NCBI RefSeq assembly: GCF_020905345.1
Contig: NZ_JAJJMO010000001.1
Span: 3,038,001 to 3,102,000, forward strand
Length of the DNA: 64,000 nucleotides
DNA from: Flavobacterium pisciphilum
GTDB taxonomy: Bacteria > Bacteroidota > Bacteroidia > Flavobacteriales > Flavobacteriaceae
Direction: 5' to 3'
The notes beneath the pieces were generated by a model that was given only the letters and a program-made list of their open reading frames with translations, was not told where the DNA came from and did no database searches. Below, in pieces: positions 7,723-16,829 of this stretch. Every line of letters begins with the position of its first letter. Position 1 is the stretch's first letter. Both the position numbers and the translations under genes were made by a program.

Positions 7723-8361
7723 TTATTCTGTTTTGAGATAATTTAATTCAATTTTTAACTTTATATTTTGATGTAAAATCTCAATTTTTTCAGCAAAAAT
7801 ATTGTTTTCTGAACTAAAACTAATAGTTATTTTTTCTTTTGTTTGTGAGGCATGCACCACCTTTTCTAATTTCTGATTTTCTTTAGATAAAAATATAAAA
7901 TTATATTGTTTGCCATCTTTAGATTGGTAAATAGTATTGGTTTGGTTTTCAAATTGTTTCTCAATCAGGTAATCCTTTCTAAGAAGCAATCGGAAGTCTT
8001 TTTTCAAGGTCGAGATAAGAATTTTTCGGTCTAATTCTGATACAATTGAGTTGACTTTAAAACTTGCCTCCGAAATTTCAAAGTCTAGTAATTTATTACC
8101 AAATTCAGTTGTGAATACAACGCGATGTGTGGTGTCATTTATTTTTTTGGCGATAAAGATCCCTGATAATTCATGACCATAAACAGTTATGTTTGCTTTA
8201 TATACATAATCCATTTCGGGACTAGAAAAATAAGGCGCTTGATAAGATGTTTTTTCTAATGGTTTCGGATTGTAATCTCTCGTAATTTTTTGACCACAAG
8301 AAAACAGAAAACAGATTAAAAAGCAATTAATTAGTAAAAACGGAGTCGTCGATTTTTGCAT
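7723..8361 (-). CDS. Outer-membrane-type lipoprotein of the pigment locus
   Basis: A 212-aa protein with a lipoprotein signal peptide: a hydrophobic segment ending FLFSC, with the acylated Cys near residue 22. The rest is beta-rich without recognised catalytic residues. Its start overlaps the end of the LolA-like gene by 35 bp and it is the last gene of the leftward pigment series. Aryl polyene clusters often encode a lipoprotein plus a LolA-like carrier, and a role in placing pigment in the outer membrane is a reasonable inference. Confidence 0.72.
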   Translation of the reverse strand: MQKSTTPFLLINCFLICFLFSCGQKITRDYNPKPLEKTSYQAPYFSSPEMDYVYKANITVYGHELSGIFIAKKINDTTHRVVFTTEFGNKLLDFEISEASFKVNSIVSELDRKILISTLKKDFRLLLRKDYLIEKQFENQTNTIYQSKDGKQYNFIFLSKENQKLEKVVHASQTKEKITISFSSENNIFAEKIEILHQNIKLKIELNYLKTE

Positions 8362-8962
8362 TTATTACTTTGTTTTTAAGTACAATTCGGGTGTAATCTT
8401 CAGAAGATTCAAGTAATTTTACTTGAACGACTGTAGCATCTTCTTTATCAAAAGTCAATTCTATTTGTTTAATGTACTTCTTTAAAGTTACATCTTTTGG
8501 GATAAATTTTGCAATGTTCTGGTTTTTTGATTTAAAATAGCTAATGCTAAATTCCTTATCGTCAAACATATCGCCACTTACACTACCAACAATAAGTTTA
8601 TTGATTCGACCAAAAATTTTACTGTTTCCAATATCGACAGCACTTTTTTTGCCTTCGTCATTAATCAAGATTTTACCGTTTTTAAAAACAATACTATAAT
8701 TATATGGTTTTTTGTATTGCCATTGTAATAGGTTCGGTTCCTTAAAAATCATCTTTCCTGATGTTTCAATATCCTTTGATAAGAAATCTAAATGTTTGTA
8801 TTGTACAAAATCAGTACTTAATGTTTTGATTTTTTTAGAAACTAGATTAACTGATTGTTTGAAAGTTGTAATCTCACTGTCAGACATTTTTTGTTCTTGT
8901 GCAAACAAGTTCATAGAGAACAGGTTCAAGATTATTGCCAATAAATATAATTTAGTCTTCAT
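8327..8962 (-). CDS. LolA-like periplasmic lipid/lipoprotein carrier
   Basis: A 211-aa protein with a signal peptide (first ~21 residues, ending LFAQE) and a LolA-type body: STDFVQYKHLDFLSKDIETS, then KEPNLLQWQYKKP, a pattern typical of the family. LolA carries lipid-modified cargo across the periplasm. A dedicated LolA homologue in an aryl polyene locus is thought to move the hydrophobic pigment toward the outer membrane; here that is inference from context. It overlaps the deacetylase gene upstream by 11 bp and the lipoprotein gene downstream by 35 bp. Confidence 0.82.
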   Translation of the reverse strand: MKTKLYLLAIILNLFSMNLFAQEQKMSDSEITTFKQSVNLVSKKIKTLSTDFVQYKHLDFLSKDIETSGKMIFKEPNLLQWQYKKPYNYSIVFKNGKILINDEGKKSAVDIGNSKIFGRINKLIVGSVSGDMFDDKEFSISYFKSKNQNIAKFIPKDVTLKKYIKQIELTFDKEDATVVQVKLLESSEDYTRIVLKNKVINAKIDDSVFTN

Positions 8963-9728
8963 ATGCTTTAAGATTCAATAATTTTTCAACCGAAATCACG
9001 GTATAATTGTTTTGTTGCAAAAATTGCAAAAACTGTTCCAAGACTAAAACGGAATGCTTAGCCGTATCATGCAAAAGTACAATTCCGCCTGGAGAAACTC
9101 GCTTTATAATGCGATTGTAAATTATTTTTGGGTCTTGGATGCCGCCATCGAGTGACCGAATATTCCAACCAATTACTTTATGACCACTTATCTGTAATGC
9201 TCTGCGAATAGATGGTGTGGTTACGCCATATGGAGGCCTAAAGAAATTTATTTTTTTTGAGGTAAATTTTTCCAGAAGTGTATCAGTTTGTTTAATTTCT
9301 TCAAGTATTTTTTTGGCATTGTAGAAATCAAAAAAATGAGAATGGCTATACGAATGATTCCCAACTTGATGCCCTTCGGATAAAAGGCGTTCTATGATTT
9401 CAGGATGTTTCTCAATGTTTTTTCCAATGCAAAAGAAGGTGGCTTTCGCATCGTACTTTTTTAAAAGGTCTAGGACTTCTAATGTAAACATGCTTGGACC
9501 ATCATCAAAAGTTAATGCAATTTTCTTTTCGGTTAAAGATGGATTATTGCAATAGGCTTTTACATGGTAATTAGAATTTACTCGTGCCGAATTTATAGCA
9601 GCAATGCTTAACCAGATTATTCCAATCAATACAAACCACAAAAAATGGATTGCGATATAAAGTTTCGTAAGAAGCAATAAAAGCAATATGATGATAAAAA
9701 ACAAGGATGTTTTTTTATGCGTTATCAT
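8952..9728 (-). CDS. Membrane-anchored NodB-type polysaccharide deacetylase
   Basis: A 258-aa protein with N-terminal hydrophobic segments (about residues 8-50) and a carbohydrate esterase 4 domain: ALTFDDGPS (catalytic and metal-binding Asp pair), HSYSHSH (metal-binding histidines), FFRPPYG, and VLLHD near the end. Enzymes of this fold remove acetyl groups from sugars. The gene overlaps its neighbours by 4 and 11 bp and so is firmly inside the pigment operon. Its substrate in flexirubin formation is unclear; cleavage of another amide or ester is possible. Confidence 0.82.
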   Translation of the reverse strand: MITHKKTSLFFIIILLLLLLTKLYIAIHFLWFVLIGIIWLSIAAINSARVNSNYHVKAYCNNPSLTEKKIALTFDDGPSMFTLEVLDLLKKYDAKATFFCIGKNIEKHPEIIERLLSEGHQVGNHSYSHSHFFDFYNAKKILEEIKQTDTLLEKFTSKKINFFRPPYGVTTPSIRRALQISGHKVIGWNIRSLDGGIQDPKIIYNRIIKRVSPGGIVLLHDTAKHSVLVLEQFLQFLQQNNYTVISVEKLLNLKAYED

Positions 9729-10786
9729 TTTGAAATTAATGTAAAACTATGGTCTTTACCGTTTAGTTGATTGTATAATAGAATAGTATTATAGGCAGGC
9801 TTTTCTAGTGAATTGACTTTTATTAATTCTGGGATGGTTTGTGTCTTAATGATTTTAGAACCTACCCATAATCCAAAAGCTGATGCTGTATTATATTCTC
9901 CACATAAATGTTTGTAATAAACCTGTGGTGTATTTGCGAAAGCAGTAGTAGTTAAATTTTTATAATAAGAGTCGAATTCAACATCACCATTAAAACCTAA
10001 AAGAACAGCATCAATATCTGAAATTTCTAATTTATTAGATTTTAGAAATTCTATAATCTCAGCTTCGATTTCATCTTCTTGTAGAACATTTTTAATTTCT
10101 ACATCTAAGAGTTGAGCGTAGGTTGTCTCTTTTTTTTCATTTTCTAAAACAAAAAAACTAGCTCCTTCGCCATAGATATATCCTTTTGTAGTTTCGCTTA
10201 AAAGGAGGTAAGGTTCATCACTATCTTCTTTAATATATCCTGCTAATTTAAAAAGAGATATTGTATAGTCTCCATTTTCATCAACTCCACCTACTAATAC
10301 TGAGTTGGCCTCGTTTCCTTCTATTTGCATTTTTGCATCCAAAAGAGCCGACTCAAATGATATTGCACCATTTACATAAGTAAAATTATATCCTTTGCAT
10401 TGTAATGTTAGGGCAATTTGCGCTCCAACAGTATTGTGTGTTGATTGGATAAAAGCTGTTGGTGTTAAGAACTCCTCGTTATTATCTATGATTGCTTTTA
10501 AGAATTTTTCTGAGTCTTCAATGCAACCCATTCCAGTCCCAGTAATGATAGCGTCAATATTGGCAACATTGGCTTCTTTTAGGGCATAAGCTGAAGCTAC
10601 AATCCCGTTTTTGATTCCATTGGCCATTCTTCGACTTGCAACAGGAGAGATAAAATCCTTGTAAGCAGGTTTTTTTAAGAATAAGACAGTATCATTTTTA
10701 TTCCATTCAGCGTCTTCCAAAAAAACGGTATCAAATGTTTTTTGAGCTGAAAGACAACCAGTACCATTTATATATGTTTTTTTCAT
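9725..10786 (-). CDS. Ketosynthase-like protein without active-site Cys (chain-length-factor-like)
   Basis: A 353-aa thiolase-fold protein of the beta-ketoacyl-ACP synthase family, shorter than the usual 400 aa. The nucleophile loop reads VNGAISFES near residue 140, so the catalytic cysteine is absent, and the two active-site histidine motifs are not seen either. Such proteins pair with a competent ketosynthase and set chain length in type II systems and aryl polyene synthases. The likely partner is the next gene upstream (10866-12068). It overlaps the deacetylase gene by 4 bp (ATGA). Partner assignment is inferred. Confidence 0.78.
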   Translation of the reverse strand: MKKTYINGTGCLSAQKTFDTVFLEDAEWNKNDTVLFLKKPAYKDFISPVASRRMANGIKNGIVASAYALKEANVANIDAIITGTGMGCIEDSEKFLKAIIDNNEEFLTPTAFIQSTHNTVGAQIALTLQCKGYNFTYVNGAISFESALLDAKMQIEGNEANSVLVGGVDENGDYTISLFKLAGYIKEDSDEPYLLLSETTKGYIYGEGASFFVLENEKKETTYAQLLDVEIKNVLQEDEIEAEIIEFLKSNKLEISDIDAVLLGFNGDVEFDSYYKNLTTTAFANTPQVYYKHLCGEYNTASAFGLWVGSKIIKTQTIPELIKVNSLEKPAYNTILLYNQLNGKDHSFTLISK

Positions 10787-10865
10787 GCGAAGATTATATT
10801 TGTTTTTTTAAGGAATAGGGAATCGTCATTCTTCATTTTAGATGTTGTTTGAAATATTGCCGATT

Positions 10866-12068
10866 TCATTCGCTTTTAGAAAATATAAGTGTGGAACAGT
10901 TACCGCCAAATCCAAAAGAATTTGATAATACGTGTTTGATTTCTTTATGTTTTAAAGTTGTTTGTGGCGTTAGATTAAATTCTTGCATTGGAGTTTCAAA
11001 ATTCAAACTTGGGAAAACCACATTGTTCTGAATTGCAAGGATACTATAAACAGCTTCGATTGCAGCAGCAGCAGCTAAGGTATGACCTGTAAAAGGTTTG
11101 GTTGAGCTAAAATCTGGAACTGGGTTTTCTTTATAAACTCTAAGTATAGCTCTTCCTTCTGATAAATCATTATTAGGAGTTGCTGTTCCATGAACATTTA
11201 TATAATCGATATCGTTTGGATTTAAAGCTGCAACATCAAATGCTTTTTTCATGGCTAGGTAAGCACCGTCACCATTTTCTGAAGAGGCAGTTTGATGAAA
11301 AGCATCATTGGCATTGCCATAACCCGAAACACGAGCCAGTACTTTTTTGTTTTCTTTTGTTACAATCTCATCAGATTCCAAAACTAAAAATGCAGCTGCT
11401 TCACCTAGATTTAATCCTTTACGTTCATCATCAAATGGTTTATTATATCCATCAGATAATATCATTAAAGTTTTGAAGCCGTTGATTGTGAATTTTGCCA
11501 AAGCATCAGTTCCACCAACAACTACACGATCTAATTTTCCTGTTTTTATTAATCTTGCACCGAGCATAATTGCATTTGCAGCCGATGAACAGGCGGTACT
11601 TATTGTAGTAACCATGCCTTTTAGTCCAATTTCGTCAGCAATTTTTTGAGCTACATCTCCGCAATTATGACTAATAATGTATTTTCTTATTTCGGGATTA
11701 TCAAAATAATCATAATAATATTTCTCGGTCATATCCATTCCACCAACACTTGTTGCTGAAATTAATCCTGTTTTGTATTCGTTTATGGATGTAATCCCTG
11801 CATTTGAAACTGCTTCTTTAGCAGCAATTGCTCCAAGTAGTGCTGTTCTTGAAAAGTTATTTTCTTCGTCGAGTTGTAATTGAGCGATTAACTCTGCATT
11901 GGTTTTTTTTATTTCACCAACCTTAATAACATCGGCATGAACTGTCGAAATGTTTTCGATAGTTGTAATAGCAATTTTGTTATTTATTAATGAAATATAA
12001 TTTTCTTCAACTGAATTTCCAATTGAAGAAATTATTCCCATACCAGTTATAGCAACGCCTTTTACCAT
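10866..12068 (-). CDS. Beta-ketoacyl-ACP synthase (pigment polyene elongation)
   Basis: A 400-aa KAS I/II-type enzyme with the complete Cys-His-His triad: C160 in STACSSAA, H293 in VHGTATPNND and H329 in PFTGHT. It would catalyse decarboxylative condensation of malonyl-ACP with the growing polyene chain. It is followed 79 bp later by the cysteine-less homologue, consistent with a ketosynthase/chain-length-factor pair. A repeat-rich 190-bp spacer separates it from the upstream ACP gene. Confidence 0.88.
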   Translation of the reverse strand: MVKGVAITGMGIISSIGNSVEENYISLINNKIAITTIENISTVHADVIKVGEIKKTNAELIAQLQLDEENNFSRTALLGAIAAKEAVSNAGITSINEYKTGLISATSVGGMDMTEKYYYDYFDNPEIRKYIISHNCGDVAQKIADEIGLKGMVTTISTACSSAANAIMLGARLIKTGKLDRVVVGGTDALAKFTINGFKTLMILSDGYNKPFDDERKGLNLGEAAAFLVLESDEIVTKENKKVLARVSGYGNANDAFHQTASSENGDGAYLAMKKAFDVAALNPNDIDYINVHGTATPNNDLSEGRAILRVYKENPVPDFSSTKPFTGHTLAAAAAIEAVYSILAIQNNVVFPSLNFETPMQEFNLTPQTTLKHKEIKHVLSNSFGFGGNCSTLIFSKSE

Positions 12069-12070
12069 TC

Positions 12071-12256
12071 TTTAGACTACTTAGATTGTTTGAATTTTAG
12101 ACTACTTAGATTATAAATTCTAAAAGTCAAATTTTAAGAAGCCATCAAAGTCTAAACTCTAATTACGCTTCTTGAAACTACTTTAATCTTTTAGACTTCT
12201 TGGAGTTTAAACAATACTTTTATCTAAGTAGTCTAAAAATTCTAAGTAAGTCTAAG
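12071..12256. repeat. Intergenic TCTAAGTAGTCTAA repeat array with inverted copies
   Basis: TTTAGACTACTTAGATT occurs twice as direct copies (12071-12087 and 12096-12112). Its inverse, ATCTAAGTAGTCTAAA, occurs at 12222-12237, followed by a degenerate copy to 12256. The outer arms could pair into a long hairpin, with an inner pair AAGAAGC/GCTTCTT inside it. The array fills the spacer between the ketosynthase start and the ACP stop. A related phased TCTA array is found just before rnhA (43083-43127), so this is a dispersed family. Confidence 0.75.
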
Positions 12257-12260
12257 AAAT

Positions 12261-12518
12261 CTATTTCGTTCTGTTTGCTTTAATATATGCTGCCATTGAT
12301 TCGATTGATTGAAAAATTACTTTTCCTTCTTTCGGATCAACTAATTTAATTCCGTAATCTTTATCTAGAATAACGATTAATTCCAAAGCATCGATAGAGT
12401 CTAAACCTAAACCATCTCCAAACAATGGGTCATTATCATTAATGTCTTCAAGAGTAATATCTTCAAGATTTAATACAGTAATAATTTTATTTTTTAATTC
12501 TAATTTTAATGCCTCCAT
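12261..12518 (-). CDS. Acyl carrier protein (pigment locus, ACP 1)
   Basis: An 85-aa acyl carrier protein. The phosphopantetheine attachment site is S41 in GLGLDSIDALELI, with the usual four-helix acidic profile. It would carry intermediates of the polyene. It overlaps the upstream degenerate ketosynthase gene by 13 bp. It differs clearly from the housekeeping AcpP at 42020-42256 and from the second cluster ACP at 22695-22949. Confidence 0.9.
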   Translation of the reverse strand: MEALKLELKNKIITVLNLEDITLEDINDNDPLFGDGLGLDSIDALELIVILDKDYGIKLVDPKEGKVIFQSIESMAAYIKANRTK

Positions 12519-13153
12519 GGTTGTTTTTTATATAATGTTTCTATCGTTTCGTTTTGGTATTTCGGGTTTTCTTCTTTACCAATCAGGCAAAGAAAAGCTT
12601 TATATTCTTCATTAAAAAACTCAACCCATCCACAAAGTACTGTTTCTGCTTTATTAGTGTGTAAGAGTGTATTTGCATAACTACTTATGAATTCTGGATT
12701 GAAAGCGTCAAATATAAAGAAAGAATTTTCACTTTTTAGTTGATGGCGGATACTAATTTCTCCCAAGCAAATATTTGGTAAAGTATAAACAAAAACTGCC
12801 GGACTTGGGTAATAGTTTTCTTTATCAGATATTGATTCCTGATACTTTACATCAGTATCAAGACTTGAGGATTTATTTGCAAGAACTAAGGCGGTATTGT
12901 TCTCTATTTGTTTTGCCAGTTCACTATCGCTCGGCTCTAATTTCAAAAGTAATTCGGCTCCTAAAAAAGCAAGTTTGCTTAAGGAATCCATTTTGAAAAA
13001 CTTCGGATAATTTATTTCAAAATTGCGGTACGCTTGTTTCGAAAAGTCAGCAAAAGCAGTTGGTTCTATTTTGAATATAGACGTTCCGTTCAAAACAATT
13101 TCGTTGTTTTCAATCGTACAATAATCGTATATGTATGTTTTGTTTTGAGTCAT
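12506..13153 (-). CDS. Short degenerate ketosynthase-like protein (215 aa)
   Basis: The protein resembles only the N-terminal half of a ketosynthase: a helical segment FKMDSLSKLAFLGAELLLK, a core strand TALVLANKSSSL, and a segment NICLGEISIRHQL where the nucleophile loop would be. It has no ACxS nucleophile and no C-terminal histidine motifs, so catalysis is not expected. Its gene abuts the competent ketosynthase (13154-14290) and overlaps the ACP by 13 bp, so it may be a structural or chain-length partner. Being intact and tightly packed, it is unlikely to be a decay product. Assignment to the fold is moderately sure. Confidence 0.6.
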   Translation of the reverse strand: MTQNKTYIYDYCTIENNEIVLNGTSIFKIEPTAFADFSKQAYRNFEINYPKFFKMDSLSKLAFLGAELLLKLEPSDSELAKQIENNTALVLANKSSSLDTDVKYQESISDKENYYPSPAVFVYTLPNICLGEISIRHQLKSENSFFIFDAFNPEFISSYANTLLHTNKAETVLCGWVEFFNEEYKAFLCLIGKEENPKYQNETIETLYKKQPWRH

Positions 13154-14290
13154 TTATTTTACTTTTTCAAAAATCACTGCAGTATTGCTACCTCCAAATC
13201 CTGAAGCTGTTTTTAGAAAAACATTGATGTTTTTCTTTTCATTTTTTCCGATGATGTTAATTGGTTGACTTACGCCCATTTCATCAAAACCTAAGGAAAC
13301 AAAAAGTGTATCACGAAGGACTGACTCAATTGAGATTACTGTTTCTAATAATCCTGATGCACCCAACGTATGACCGTAAAAACCTTTCAAACTATTTACC
13401 GGAACTGTTTCCATCTCTAATCGATTGAAAGCAATGGCTTCCATTTCGTCATTAAAAGGAGTTGCGGTTCCATGTGCTGAGATATAATCGATATTTTCAG
13501 GTTTGATTTGGGCTTCGTTCAAGGCATTTTGTATACTTCTGAATAAACCTTCACCTGTTCTTGAAGGCCCTGATATATGATTGGCATCATTTATAGAACT
13601 ATCTCCTGTAATTTTTATTTTAGCATTTTTAGCATCAGTAGAAACTAAAACTGCAGCTGTTGCTTCACCAAGACTTACACCTGTTCTATGTGCAGAATAA
13701 GGCTTGCAAGGCAGACTACTCATTGCTTGAAATGCATTAAAACCAGATAATACAAATTCAGAAACTTCGTCACCTGCAACAATAAAAACGTTGTCATAAA
13801 GCTCACTTTGTAGCATTCTTTTGGCAACCGAAACAGCTAGAATTCCAGAAACACAAGCATTAGAAACTACAATTGGTTGGGTTTTAAAACCGAAAAAAAG
13901 TGCTACGTTTTGTGCCAAGACATTTAAATGTGCATTTTGAAAACTCTCTAGAGAATCATTCTTTAATGCTGTAATATTTCCTTTTGTTGTCGAAAGTATA
14001 AAGGCTGTTTTTGAATTTAAATCTACTTCAGAATTTTTGATAACGGGATCCAAAGCCAAAATCATCATTTTTTCTAATCTAGAATAGTTGGTTTCAGAAC
14101 TAACTTTGGCAAAAGCAGCATTTAGCTTTTCGTCATTTATAATCGAAGCATAAAATGGATTAGGCATCAAAGAGGAATCTTCATGCTGTTCAATTCCAGA
14201 TTTACCACTCACTATAGCATCAATGTTTGATGGAACATCAAATCCTAAAGGGGTGATACAATTGGTTTGTGTGATATATACTTCTCTCAT
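13154..14290 (-). CDS. Beta-ketoacyl-ACP synthase (pigment locus)
   Basis: A 378-aa ketosynthase with a full triad: C146 in SNACVSGI, H273 in SAHGTATPFND and H307 in FYGHTLGASG. It is slightly shorter than FabF. It would act in chain initiation or elongation of the aryl polyene. Its stop is directly followed by the start of the half-length ketosynthase homologue, suggesting a heterodimer or coordinated synthesis. Which elongation step each of the cluster ketosynthases performs cannot be decided from sequence alone. Confidence 0.87.
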   Translation of the reverse strand: MREVYITQTNCITPLGFDVPSNIDAIVSGKSGIEQHEDSSLMPNPFYASIINDEKLNAAFAKVSSETNYSRLEKMMILALDPVIKNSEVDLNSKTAFILSTTKGNITALKNDSLESFQNAHLNVLAQNVALFFGFKTQPIVVSNACVSGILAVSVAKRMLQSELYDNVFIVAGDEVSEFVLSGFNAFQAMSSLPCKPYSAHRTGVSLGEATAAVLVSTDAKNAKIKITGDSSINDANHISGPSRTGEGLFRSIQNALNEAQIKPENIDYISAHGTATPFNDEMEAIAFNRLEMETVPVNSLKGFYGHTLGASGLLETVISIESVLRDTLFVSLGFDEMGVSQPINIIGKNEKKNINVFLKTASGFGGSNTAVIFEKVK

Positions 14291-14373
14291 TTTATTCCTG
14301 ATATTGGTATGCTTTTATTTTTTAAGCCTTTGTCTGTCTTTAATGCAATGCAGATTAAGCGGATTTATATAGG

Positions 14374-14823
14374 TTATTTTACGAGGCCTACTTTTCGTTT
14401 CCATTCTTCATAAAATGGAGGATTGGTAAGCATTAAATTTCCTTCTTTATTTAAAAATACTTGAACTGTTTCGCCTGTGCAGACAATTTCATCACTGGCG
14501 TTAAAAATTCTAAATCTAAAAATTATTTTAGCTGCTGGCGTATCTACAATACTTGTTTCTACTCGAATAACATCACCATAGCGTAAAGACAATTTATGCT
14601 CACAAATTGATTTTACGATTGGTGTTGTATAGCCGCTTGCTGCAACATCAAGATAGGTAATTCCGTGTTTGCGTCCGAAAGCCTCACGGCCATCTTCAAA
14701 ATAGGTGATGTAATAACCATGCCAAACGATTCCGAGGGCATCGGTTTCGTTAAAGCGCACTCTAACTTCTTCAGTAACTGTTAATGCAATAGCTTCGTTA
14801 TACTGCTCTTTTCTTCTTGTCAT
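14374..14823 (-). CDS. Hotdog-fold acyl thioesterase (4-hydroxybenzoyl-CoA thioesterase type)
   Basis: A 149-aa single-hotdog protein with the family motif FNETDALGIVWHGYYITYFEDGR, here described by its Asp near residue 28 and the HGYY segment. Members hydrolyse acyl-CoA or acyl-ACP thioesters in the cytoplasm. In aryl polyene clusters such a thioesterase is common and may release or edit chains. Its start overlaps the ABC permease gene by 26 bp, so it is co-transcribed with the exporter. Substrate is inferred. Confidence 0.85.
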   Translation of the reverse strand: MTRRKEQYNEAIALTVTEEVRVRFNETDALGIVWHGYYITYFEDGREAFGRKHGITYLDVAASGYTTPIVKSICEHKLSLRYGDVIRVETSIVDTPAAKIIFRFRIFNASDEIVCTGETVQVFLNKEGNLMLTNPPFYEEWKRKVGLVK

Positions 14824-16081
14824 ATGCTAAGGCAATTGTTGTTGTAATTATAAAAAACAGAAATAATAAACCTATTTCTGGAATGATTTCTAAGAATGTT
14901 GCGTTGCGTAATAACACATCGTAAAATGCATTTAATCCCCAGTTCATAGGAGAGGACTTAGCGATAAGCTGCATGATTTTTGGCATCGCAAATACGGGTA
15001 CCCAAACACCTCCAATTGCAGCCAGAATAATAACACTTGTTGCGCCAAACGGAGCTGATTGTTCTTGCGTTTTAGCAACAGTTCCTAATACTATTCCGAA
15101 ACCAATAGCAGCAAATCCAGAGAATAAAGCTACGATACTCATTAAGAATAAATGCCCTTCGATATTAAGTGGTGGTAAACCAATTTCTGGGAATAAGAAA
15201 ACGGCAACGGCAACCATCATGTAGAACTGAATCATACAAATGATGGAATACGTAATTGTTTTACCTGCCATAACAACGCGATTTGAAACAGGATTTGTTA
15301 ATAGCCGAACAAATGTTCCTTGTGTTTTTTCTTTTACGATATTAATTGAAAGAGGAATCACAATAAAGAACATAGCAAAAAGTGTCCATGCAGGAACATT
15401 ATGCTGAGTTGAGTTTGGCAGTACTTCTTTGTTGTTTACTCTAGGAACTATTTCTTTAAAAGTGATGAAGCTTTTTTGTTCAAAACTAGCACTTCCTTCT
15501 CCTAATTGTTCTTGAAAAGCGGTGTAAATAGAATGTGTTTCTATTTGTGAAATCATCTTATCGATAGAGTTCATGACTGCATTTTTGAAACTCATTTGTA
15601 CAGCAGGATCAAAATAGAGTCTAACTTCCTTTTGGTTGATTGTTCTAGGAGTTTCTGTTTTAGCTATAGTATCGGTTAAACCAATGCTGCTTACTATTTT
15701 TTGTACATTTTGGTCTATTTTTTCTTGTAGATCTTTGCTTAGATTTTCAGGAATAACAATTGCTAATTGGTATTTTCCTTTGTAGACCGCTTCTTTAGCA
15801 ACAGCTTCGGTCAAAGGGATATTGTTGATTTGGCTAACTACTGTAAATAGATTGCTTTTTTGTAAGTTATCATAAACTGTTTTGGCTACAGAACCGTTAT
15901 CGTTATTAACCAAAAGGATTTCTATTTTGGAATCACTCACAGTTTTAAAAGTGCTATCCTGAATTAAGGTTACAGTAATAACAAGTACTAGAGGCATCAC
16001 AAATAAAATGATTAATCCTCCTAAATCCCTTTTTAATAACAGGAATTCTTTCACGACGGACATCCACAATTTATATATCAT
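14798..16081 (-). CDS. ABC-2 type transporter permease
   Basis: A 427-aa membrane protein with one N-terminal transmembrane helix, a large extracytoplasmic domain (about residues 45-240) and five or six C-terminal helices, the layout of ABC-2/YhhJ-type export permeases. It overlaps the ATPase gene by 11 bp and the thioesterase gene by 26 bp. With the ATPase it should form an exporter for the pigment or a precursor across the inner membrane; the cargo is inferred from the locus. Confidence 0.88.
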   Translation of the reverse strand: MIYKLWMSVVKEFLLLKRDLGGLIILFVMPLVLVITVTLIQDSTFKTVSDSKIEILLVNNDNGSVAKTVYDNLQKSNLFTVVSQINNIPLTEAVAKEAVYKGKYQLAIVIPENLSKDLQEKIDQNVQKIVSSIGLTDTIAKTETPRTINQKEVRLYFDPAVQMSFKNAVMNSIDKMISQIETHSIYTAFQEQLGEGSASFEQKSFITFKEIVPRVNNKEVLPNSTQHNVPAWTLFAMFFIVIPLSINIVKEKTQGTFVRLLTNPVSNRVVMAGKTITYSIICMIQFYMMVAVAVFLFPEIGLPPLNIEGHLFLMSIVALFSGFAAIGFGIVLGTVAKTQEQSAPFGATSVIILAAIGGVWVPVFAMPKIMQLIAKSSPMNWGLNAFYDVLLRNATFLEIIPEIGLLFLFFIITTTIALAYDKKKRAV

Positions 16082-16823
16082 CTCTCAGTTCTTTACCGGT
16101 TAATGAAATGAAAACGTCTTCGAGGTTTTGTGCATTTTTTGTATTTGCAATTAATCCTGATGGTGTTCCTTGTGCATAAATTTTGCCTTGGTCAAGTATT
16201 GCAATATCACTACAAAAATCTTCAGCTTCAGATAAGTGATGTGAAGTATAGATTATAGTTGTTCCGTTTTGGTTGAGGTGTTTTAGATAATCTATAATGG
16301 CATTTTTAGATTGTACATCAACACCAACTGTTGGTTCATCTAGAAAGATAATTTTAGGATTGTGCAATATCCCAGCAATTAAATTAATTCTTCTTTTCAT
16401 TCCTCCTGAAAAGGTTTCGATGCGTTTATCAGCAAATTTTAGTAAACCTAAAAGCTCCAAAGATTCGATTACTTTGTCTTTTAAATCCTGACCTTTTAAA
16501 CCGTACATACTACCAAAGTAATGTAAATTTTCTCTTGCGGTTAAAGTAGGATATAGGGCATATTCCTGCGGAACAACACCTATGAATTTTTTTATTTTGC
16601 TGGCATTATTTGCATACGCCATATCATTAATCGTAAAAGAACCCGAAGTAGGTTTGACCAAACCGCAAAGCATCGAAATCAATGTTGTTTTTCCAGCTCC
16701 ATTTGGACCTAATAAACCAAAAATTTGACCTTCGTTTATGGTAAGCGTTAAATCGTTCAAAGAATACATTTCTGCATTTTTGTACTTTTTAGATAGGGAT
16801 GTTATTTGTATAATGGGATGCAA
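16071..16823 (-). CDS. ABC transporter ATP-binding protein
   Basis: A 250-aa nucleotide-binding domain with Walker A GPNGAGKTT (39-47), a Q-loop at VVPQEYALYP, the signature FSGGMKRR, Walker B IIFLDEPTVGVD and an H-loop in YTSHHLSEAE. It is of the type that pairs with ABC-2 permeases, and the permease gene follows with an 11-bp overlap. It powers export in the cytoplasm. It starts 6 bp after the BtrH-like gene. Confidence 0.93.
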   Translation of the reverse strand: MHPIIQITSLSKKYKNAEMYSLNDLTLTINEGQIFGLLGPNGAGKTTLISMLCGLVKPTSGSFTINDMAYANNASKIKKFIGVVPQEYALYPTLTARENLHYFGSMYGLKGQDLKDKVIESLELLGLLKFADKRIETFSGGMKRRINLIAGILHNPKIIFLDEPTVGVDVQSKNAIIDYLKHLNQNGTTIIYTSHHLSEAEDFCSDIAILDQGKIYAQGTPSGLIANTKNAQNLEDVFISLTGKELRDDI

Positions 16824-16829
16824 AATATA

